A DNA stretch of 64,000 nt from Bretschneidera sinensis (lineage: Eukaryota; Streptophyta; Magnoliopsida; Brassicales; Akaniaceae): NCBI GenBank assembly GCA_023935145.1, contig CM043698.1, forward strand, positions 149,173,625 through 149,237,624. The letters are read 5' to 3'. This document shows positions 56,683 to 64,000 of this stretch, in pieces. How positions within the stretch are numbered: position 1 is the stretch's first letter; each line of letters opens with the position of its first letter. The notes under the pieces were generated by a model. That model had not been told where the DNA came from and did no database searches. It was given only the letters and a program-made list of their open reading frames with translations. A program made the translations under genes and the position numbers.

Positions 56683-58290
56683 TATTGTTTGCCTCTAACT
56701 TGAAATATTATGCAATCTGATTTTTTTATGGAAAATAATGTTAGAAATCATTAAGAAATTTGATTTCTAGTATTTATGAGTTTTAAAACATTGCCTTTGG
56801 TATCCTAGAAGCCAAGATTTAGTTGGGTTTTGAAAACGGGTCAAATCCGATCCGGTTGAATGTTGAAGACAACTGTTTTGAAAAATACCCTTTTTCATCT
56901 GTCATTTTCAAAAATGCCACTGTTACTTAAGTAGATGGAAAAATATCATTTTTCCTTCCGCTGTTTAGGAAAATATCTTGCAGATTTAGAATTCGGTATC
57001 TTTCTAGAAAATCTATATATATATATATATATATATATTTGGAAGTTCAGTTTTTGGCCTAATTTTATGGATTTTTATATTTTTTGCATATGATTTGTAA
57101 TTATTTACAAAAATTATGTTTATGAAACTTGATAAGTATTTATTTTATTTATGCACTTAAAATTATGTTGCTTTGTATATATAATTTTATTTTTTATAGT
57201 TATGGATGCAATTTAAGTTTAAATAGTTTTAGTACATAAATAATTTAATGTTGGGCATTTATTTTATTTTTTTTTTGATTATTTTGCTCAAATTAAGATT
57301 ATGCATATATATTATTTATGCTAGTTCTATATATGCAATTTTGGTTAAATGTTCATATTTCGCATGAATTTTTTGTTTTTCAATTCATGCTTTTAGAATG
57401 AATTTATTTTGTGCATAGAATTAAATTAAGTGCATAATATTATGTTTAATTGTACAATTTATGTTTTATTTATGAGAATTTTATTTACATATGATAACAT
57501 ATTATTAAGTTGAGATATTGTTAGATTATGTAAACTTAGGTTATTCTCATAAAACTTAATTTGTGCATAACATATTAAGGTTCATAATATATTAGTATAA
57601 ACAATTACGTTAAAAATTAAGAATAATTCATAAGCAATTGTAGTTGACATAAGACAGCATGATCTGGGACAATGCTATGTCTAATGATTCTGGTTTTTAA
57701 TGAAGCTTTGTCCCTACCAATTATCATAGGAGCACTCTTAGTGATTGCCTATTATGTTACTGTGTAATTGTTCTTAGGCATTAAGTAGAGTCTAAAATAT
57801 AGTAAATATAAATGTCAAGTGAACCATATAATTTTAAATATTTAAGGAGTAGCCACAACATCTTTAATTATATAAAAATTATATATTAAGTGGATTAGGA
57901 TCACATAATGGACATTTATTGTAATTAATTATATAAATATAATGATTTTATCCTACATGGATTTTATTATGTTTATATAATTAATTAGGATAATATATTA
58001 AAATTAATTTTTCTTAATTTACCCACAGAAGTTAGGAAGAATTAATTTAATAGTTTTATTATAAAGTTTAAAGATAGAAAAAACATCAAACTGTAATCAT
58101 AATATACATTATGAATTTAGTAAAAATAGTTTGATAAAATCTATCATAAAGTATAAAGAATCTTATTGAATTAAAAAAATTTAGCTCACAGGTAATTTTT
58201 TTTAATGAAATTAGATTCAATTTCATCATATTTTTACATTGGTAAAACATGCATTTTAAAATATTAGAACTCAAATCTTAACAAAAACTT
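56683..58290 (+). other. Long AT-rich leader of Copia Z
   Basis: About 1.6 kb without coding potential between primer site and gag. It holds a (TA)n microsatellite at 57013-57038 and many short ATGCATAT-like strings. It could be a native long leader or hide a further old insertion; no boundaries were found. Confidence 0.45.
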
Positions 58291-59150
58291 TTGGACTTTA
58301 TGCAATTTCTCAACCCATTAGTTTATCTGATATCCGTTGTGACATATCCGAACTTAGGGGAGATAACTATAAGGTATGGAAGGAGATGATTCTCCTCCAT
58401 CTAGGGTGGATGGACATAGATTATGCTATTAGGAAGGATGAACCACTTACAATTGCCGATACCAGCACTCCAGTTACGGTCGCGCTATATGAGTGATTGG
58501 AGCGATCCAACCGGCTCAGCATGATATTTATTAAGACTAAGATAACTAATGGTGTACATGGTTCTGTCGACCAGCATAAGAAAGTCCGTGATTTGCTGAA
58601 AGTCATTGACGATCAATTCGTCACTTCAGAAAAGGCATTGGCGAGCACCCTGATAATGAAATTATCATCCCTCAGACTCACCAGCGTAAAAGGTGTTCGT
58701 GAGCACATAATGTAAATGCGTGACATTGCGACTCAACTTAAGAAACTCGAGGTTGATATGTCAGAGTCCTTCCTAGGGCACTACATTCTGAATACCCTTC
58801 CAACTCAATACGGGCCTTTCAAAATCTCGTACAACACACATAAACAATGCTAGCTACTACTCGTGGGAAGAACAAAGCTAATATAGCTATCAATTCTCAA
58901 GCCAATCACAAATCTAATCAGAAGGGGAAAGGAAAAATACCACCTCAAGCTGATATCAAGAAAGAAAAAAAATGTTTCTTTTGTAAAAAGAATGGACATA
59001 TGAAGAAGGAATGCATCAAATTCCAAAAATGGCTTGAGAAGAAAGGTAATCCAACCTTGTTTGTTTGTTATGAATCTAATATGGTTAATGTTAATATTAA
59101 CACCTGGTGGATTGATTCTAGATCTACAATCCATATTGCAAACTCCTTGT
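58291..59150 (+). pseudogene. Copia Z gag and protease, broken
   Basis: Gag pieces in one direction with stops: LRGDNYKVWKEMILLHLGWMD near 58360, VHGSVDQHKKVRDLLKVID near 58550, a CCHC knuckle (CFFCKKNGHMKKEC, 58975-59016) and a protease remnant (WWIDSRSTIHI near 59105, where DSG is usual). Confidence 0.85.
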
Positions 59151-60560
59151 AGGGTATGTAAAACCTAAAGAAGCCAGTAGGAAGTAAGCAAAGCATCTTA
59201 TCAGGCAACAAGATGGGCTCACATGTGGAGACGATTGGAACTTGTGTTTTAACTTTAAGTTGTGGCTTTATTTAAAAATTAGAAAGGACCTTTTATGTAC
59301 CAAGTTTATCACGAACTTGATTTCTGTTTCCGAACTTGTACCATTTGGATATTCTTTTAATTTTCAATACACATCTTTCAGTTTGTTTTATAAAACTGAT
59401 TGTATTGGGAATGGTATTTTGTCTGATGGTCTTTATCATCTTTATTTGCAAAATGATGCCACTTATAGTTTAATGCATGTTCAAACTGGCGTTAAAATGT
59501 GTAATATTAACGAGGACTCCTCTATGTTATGACACCGGGGATTAGGACATATCTTCATAGAAAGAATTAAGAGATTAGTAAATGATGGGGTACTTAGTAC
59601 TGTAGATTATACTGATTTTGAGACTTGTGTGGACTGCATTAAGGGAAAACAGACCAACAAGTCCAAGAAAGGTGCTAATAGGAGTTCAGACATATTAGAA
59701 ATCATTCATACTGATATATGTTGTCCAGACATGGACGCACATGATCAGAAATATTTCGTCACTTTTATCGATGATTACTCATGATATATGTATATCTATT
59801 TGCTTCATAAGAAGAATGAAGCATTGGATGCCTTCAAAGTCTTTAAGGCTGAAGTTGAGAACCAATGCGGAAAACAAATACAAATTGTGAGATTTGATAG
59901 AGGTGAAGAATATTATGGTAGATACACATAAAGTGGACAAGCATATGGTATTTTTGCCAAGTTTCTTCAAGAACATGGGATTGTTGCCCATTACACTATG
60001 TCTGGTTCCCCGGACCAGAATGGTGTTGCAGAAAAAAGAAACCGAACATTGATGGACATGGTGCGGAGTATGCTTAGCAACTCCAACCTTCATAAATCCT
60101 TGTGGACTAAAGCACTAAAGACGGTTTCCTATATATTAAACCGAGTTCCAACCAAGGTTGTTACCAAGACACTATTTGAATTATAGAAAGGTTGGAAACT
60201 GATTTTGCGACATATGCGCATTTGGGGATGTCCATCTGAGTAGAGGATTTATAACACACAAGAGAAGAAACTGGATTTGAGGACCACTATTGGGTATTTC
60301 GTTGGATATGCTGAAAGGTCCTAGGGTTACAGGTTTTATTGTCCAATTCATACTACTAGGATTGTGGAATCGAGAAACGCTAAGTTTCTAGAAACTAACA
60401 TGATCAGTAGGATGGATCGGTTCAAGAACTTAGTTCCTACACCTGATCATACAGAATCTCAACTCTCCACATCAAACGACAGATTGGTTATAGTTCACAG
60501 CACACCTCAAGTACAAGCTCATGTTGAACAATCAATCATTGAGGTTCCATAAGCTCCTGA
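59151..60560 (+). pseudogene. Copia Z integrase region, broken
   Basis: LISVSELVPFGYSFNF (start of GAG-pre-integrase), RGLGHIFIERIK, HTDICCPDM and IDDYS from the integrase core, and SGSPDQNGVAEKRNRTLMD with LWTKALKTVSYILNRVPTK downstream. Several TGA and TAG stops. Confidence 0.85.
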
Positions 60561-62145
60561 ACAACCAGTTGAACCACAAGCTCCCCTGGGAGACATTGGT
60601 ATAACATTAAGAAAATCTACTAAAGATAGGAGATCAGCAATTCCTAGTGATTATATTGTGTATTTACAAGAATCTGACTATAATTTTGGAGCTAAAAATG
60701 ATCCTAAAACCTTTTCACAGGCCATGAGTTGCAAAGGGTCAACCTTGTGGCACAATGCCATGAAAGAAGAGATGAATTCCATGAAAAGCAACGGAGTCTA
60801 GGATCTTGTAGAATTACCTAATGGGGCGAAGGCCATTGGTTGCAAATGGGTCTTTAGGACCAAGAAAGATTCATTAGGCAATATTAATAGATACAAAGCG
60901 AGACTCTTTGCTAAAGGATTTACTAAAAAAAAACGAATTGATTACACAGAGACTTTCTCTCTTGTATCTAAGAAAGATTCTCTTCATATTGTTATGGCAT
61001 TAGTTGCTCATTTTGCCCTTAAAGTGCAACAAATGGATGTGAAAACTACATTTCTTATTGAAGATATGGAGGAGGAGGTTTATATGAAACAACCTAAAGG
61101 TTTCTCCTCTAATAATGGTAAACATTTGGTTTGTAAGCTTAAGAAATCCATATACGGTTTAAAACAAGCCTCCTGTCAATGGTATTTTAAATTCCATGAA
61201 GTAATTTCTTCATTCAGTTTTGTTGAAAACCCTATGGATCAATGTATATACCAAAAAGTTAGTAGGAGTAAAATTTGTTTTCTTGTTTTATATGTGGATG
61301 ATATTTTACTTGCAACCAATAATAAGGGCTTGTTGCATGAGGTGAAACAATTTCTCTCTAAAAATTTTGATATGAAAGATATGGGTAAGGCATCTTATGT
61401 CATTGGCATTAAGATCCATAGAGATAGACCTCGAGGTATTTTAGGTCTGTCACAAAAAACCTATATCAACAAAGTTTTAGAGAGATTTCGGATGATAGAT
61501 TGTTCACCAAGTGGAGCTCCCATTGTAAAGGGTGATAGGTTCAATTTGAACCAATGCCCAAAGAATGATTTTGAGAGGGGATTCATGAAGAACATTTCAT
61601 ATGCTTCTGTAGTCGGAAGCCTTATGTATGCTCAGGTTTGCACTAGATCTTACATTGTATTTGCTGTAGGGATGCTTGTGCGATATCCGAATAACCCAAG
61701 TATAGACCACTAGAGAGCTGTAAAGAAAGTAATGAGGTATCTTCAAAGAACTAAAGACTACAAGCTTATATATAGACAGACAGACAATCTGGATGTGATT
61801 AACTACTCTGATTCAGACTTTGCTAGCTGTGTTGATTCACGTAAATCAATATCGAGGTATATTTTTTTGATGGCCGGTGGAGCTGTTTCTTGGAGAAGTG
61901 TCAAGCAGACATTGACTGCTACTTCTATTATGGGAACCGAGTTTGTCTCCTGTTTTGAGGCCACTTCACATGGTGTATGGCTTAGGAGTTTCATTTCTGG
62001 GCTTAGTGTCATGGATTCTATTTTTAGGCCATTGAGAATTTTCTGCGACAATTCAGCTGCTGTCTTTATGGCTAAGAACAATAAAAGTGGAAGCCGAAAT
62101 AAACACATCGACATTAAGTATTTAGCCATAAGAGAATGTGTATAA
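60561..62145 (+). pseudogene. Copia Z reverse transcriptase and RNase H, broken
   Basis: RT from about 60720. MDVKTTFLIEDMEEEVYMKQ and YVDDILLATNN (61291-61323) keep the active-site YVDD, and the piece 60994-61713 is open for 239 codons. RNase H follows at 61732-62145 (YSDSDFASCVDSRKSISRY, then NSAAVFMAKNNKSGSRNKHI). A TAG at 61711-61713 and others interrupt. Confidence 0.88.
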
Positions 62146-62567
62146 GAAAAGAAAGTGGTCATTGAACACATTAGCACTGAATTGATGATCGTTGATCCTT
62201 TGACTAAGGGCATGCCGCCTCTGATATTCAAGGATCATGTAGAGAAAATGGGACTTGGTTCCATTTTGTAATTGTATACATATAGTTTATTAATGAAACT
62301 CTTATATATTTTGATGTTTTCTTATATTCATGTGCACCTTAATTTCTTTGAGAAAATTCATCTGTATAGGACCAAGAATAAACATAGGGTTTATTCATTA
62401 AAAAATGTTGCCACATGAAGAATAGTACTTGAGGAACAAAATGCATCGTAACACATGGAAGGTAATACTCACTCCTAGAGGACTTATCGCATGATTCATG
62501 TATTTACTTATTAAAATATAAACAATGGGATTAAGTTAGGTTAAACATATGGATCAAGTGGAAGAAT

Positions 62568-62903
62568 GTAACTAATCTATTGCTGGTCCAAACATGCAAC
62601 CTTTTGGCTACCCATTGATTGTAGTAACTAATGTATGGAATATGGATGGACGTTCTTGATGGAAGAACAAATATAAATACATGGTTTAGTCCCTAGACTC
62701 GGAATGACTCATTTTTTTCGATCATACACCATCAAATTGGAGAGTTCTGGGAGTCTAGAAGTACCATTACCGAGAGAATAACAGATTGTGTAAGTGAAAA
62801 GCTTCAATAGCCAGAGGTATGTTTACGATCCATATGAATTTCGCCTTTAATCTATATGCTATTTAAATTGTTTAGTATGTTTAGATTATATTTAAGTTTT
62901 ACA
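62568..62903 (+). repeat. Copia Z 3' LTR
   Basis: 336 bp, pairs with 56332-56669. Preceded by the purine-rich AAGTGGAAGAA, the likely polypurine tract. Confidence 0.88.
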
Positions 62904-64000
62904 TCTGATGCATTGTAGAGTTCCTTTTGCTCCCTTTTCTTTTTTGGGGGTAGGAATGTTTTATTAGGGAATATAACAATTTTTGTAATTGATCGCTCTG
63001 TGCAAGGCACCTTTGATGAACATTATATTCTTTGACTAGCATTTTTCTTGTATAATACTCTCCCTTTTGTCTCAAATTACATGTACTCCACTTTTTCAAG
63101 ACAATTTTGCCTATTTTTATTTTCTTATACATTTTATTGATTTAAAATTATATATAAAAATGATGTTGAAATCTTGTTGACTCTATAACATGCATCTTCT
63201 TTTGCGCACGATGGTTTCCTAAGAATTTCTTGTGCACTTGCATTCTTGGTTTTATCCATCAAAATCTATGTGGAGCCCGTGATCATATTCAGCCAGATAA
63301 TAGACTCATCTAGTCATCTGGACTCATTGCCCCTCGCGCTCATACTGAAGGGAATTTGCTTATCGCACAATGGATCATTCAAGTGATGAGTATAGAGAGA
63401 ATCCTTCCTCGAGTTTCTGGTTTAATCACTGAAAAAATAAAAAAGGCCTATCTTTTTTGTAAAGGTGAACATACACTATAAAATAGATATGATTGGTGAT
63501 TCTTAGGGAGGGAAAGTTTACTAATGATCATGAAGATTTTTAGTTTGATTGAATTTATTTGATCAATTGTAAATTAAGTTTATGAGTGTTTTTTTTTTTA
63601 AAAAAATGATAGCTTGAATCAAAATATAAATATTATTTTTATACAAGAAAAATGCAACAGCAAAGTTAAACTCGAAGTTAAGATCTTTGAGTGTGGGATG
63701 ATACTATTGATAATATATATTTCTATTAAGTTTAGTTTGGCTCCTTGAACTACAGAACATCAAAGTCAAATTGCCTTTCAAATAAATTTTAAGTCATTTA
63801 TTAGTATTTATACAAAATAAATTAAATAATTTATTATTAGTTAATTAAAATTTGATTGAAATACGAGTTGATCATGATAATTATATTTTTTAAACATAAA
63901 AAAGTTAAAGAAATTATTTAAATATTTTATTTATGTTTTTTAAATAACTATTATTTAAATTATAAATAATTTTTTTAATTTTATAATAATTTTTACAAAC
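62904..64000. other. AT-rich right flank, no gene recognised
   Basis: Host DNA resumes after Copia Z. A less AT-rich patch at 63270-63420 has short open frames, but I see no family resemblance. The last 450 bp are very AT-rich. Confidence 0.45.

Larger units (their letters stand above)
56332..62903 (+). mobile_element. Copia Z: degenerate Ty1/Copia element with short LTRs
   Basis: Plus-strand element of 6572 bp with LTRs at 56332-56669 and 62568-62903 (about 340 bp). The flanks are TATGA (56327-56331) and TCTGA (62904-62908), a target duplication with one mismatch. Order: LTR, primer site, an unusually long AT-rich leader of 1.6 kb, gag, protease, integrase, RT, RNase H, polypurine tract, LTR. 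Many stops and frameshifts show that it is old and inactive. Lineage not assigned. Confidence 0.9.

Noticed and set aside
1..64000. tRNA, rRNA or organelle-derived genes
   Set aside because: Looked for conserved cores and cloverleaf-like B-box signals by eye and saw none beyond the primer-binding-site matches to tRNA-Met.

Overview
This is plant nuclear DNA, most likely from a dicot. The sequence is AT-rich, with GT-AG introns, jacalin-related lectin exons, a UBP-type deubiquitinase, F-box/FBD fragments, plant Ty1/Copia and Ty3/Gypsy retrotransposons primed by initiator-Met tRNA, and L1-like LINEs. No prokaryotic or organellar genes were seen. I cannot name the species. Most of the window is transposable element. 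The one host gene that reads as complete is a three-domain jacalin lectin at 11636-13772.

Layout. Unit 1 (about 182-9236): a jacalin lectin pseudogene with five repeated exons and a solo LTR in exon 4; a 28-bp minisatellite; two nested 5'-truncated LINEs; and one exon of a conserved plant gene I cannot name. A broken ubiquitin-specific protease fragment follows (9505-10921). Unit 2 (about 11461-55240) repeats the same order: lectin (intact here), a non-coding stretch with two broken F-box/FBD copies, the minisatellite (18480-18895), the same LINE pair, and the same host exon (54206-54391), whose final exon survives only here (56030-56110). The two units are a tandem segmental duplication.

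Retrotransposon nest. The LINE in unit 2 was split by two Copia elements. Copia Y (20406-47497, minus strand, SIRE/Maximus-like, with an envelope-like third ORF) is flanked by GTAGC. Copia X (47810-53125, plus strand) is flanked by GTAGT. Copia Y was in turn split in its integrase by a Gypsy chromovirus array (26524-43600, minus strand, flanked by GATAA). The array is LTR-internal-LTR-internal-LTR, with two nearly identical gag/pol sets. The uninterrupted LINE in unit 1 supplies the empty site for both Copia insertions. The order of events is therefore: LINEs, then duplication, then Copia X and Y, then Gypsy. A third Copia, Z (56332-62903, plus strand), lies downstream of the host gene's last exon.

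Ways the parts may interact. Copia Y carries clusters of a palindrome built around AGTCGACT in both LTRs, upstream of the TATA box, and a second cluster plus TATA box just ahead of its third ORF. This suggests an internal promoter copied from, or convergent with, U3. The Gypsy LTRs carry an array of six small hairpins in the predicted transcribed leader. Both Gypsy copies have full-length gag and pol reading frames separated by one in-frame stop.
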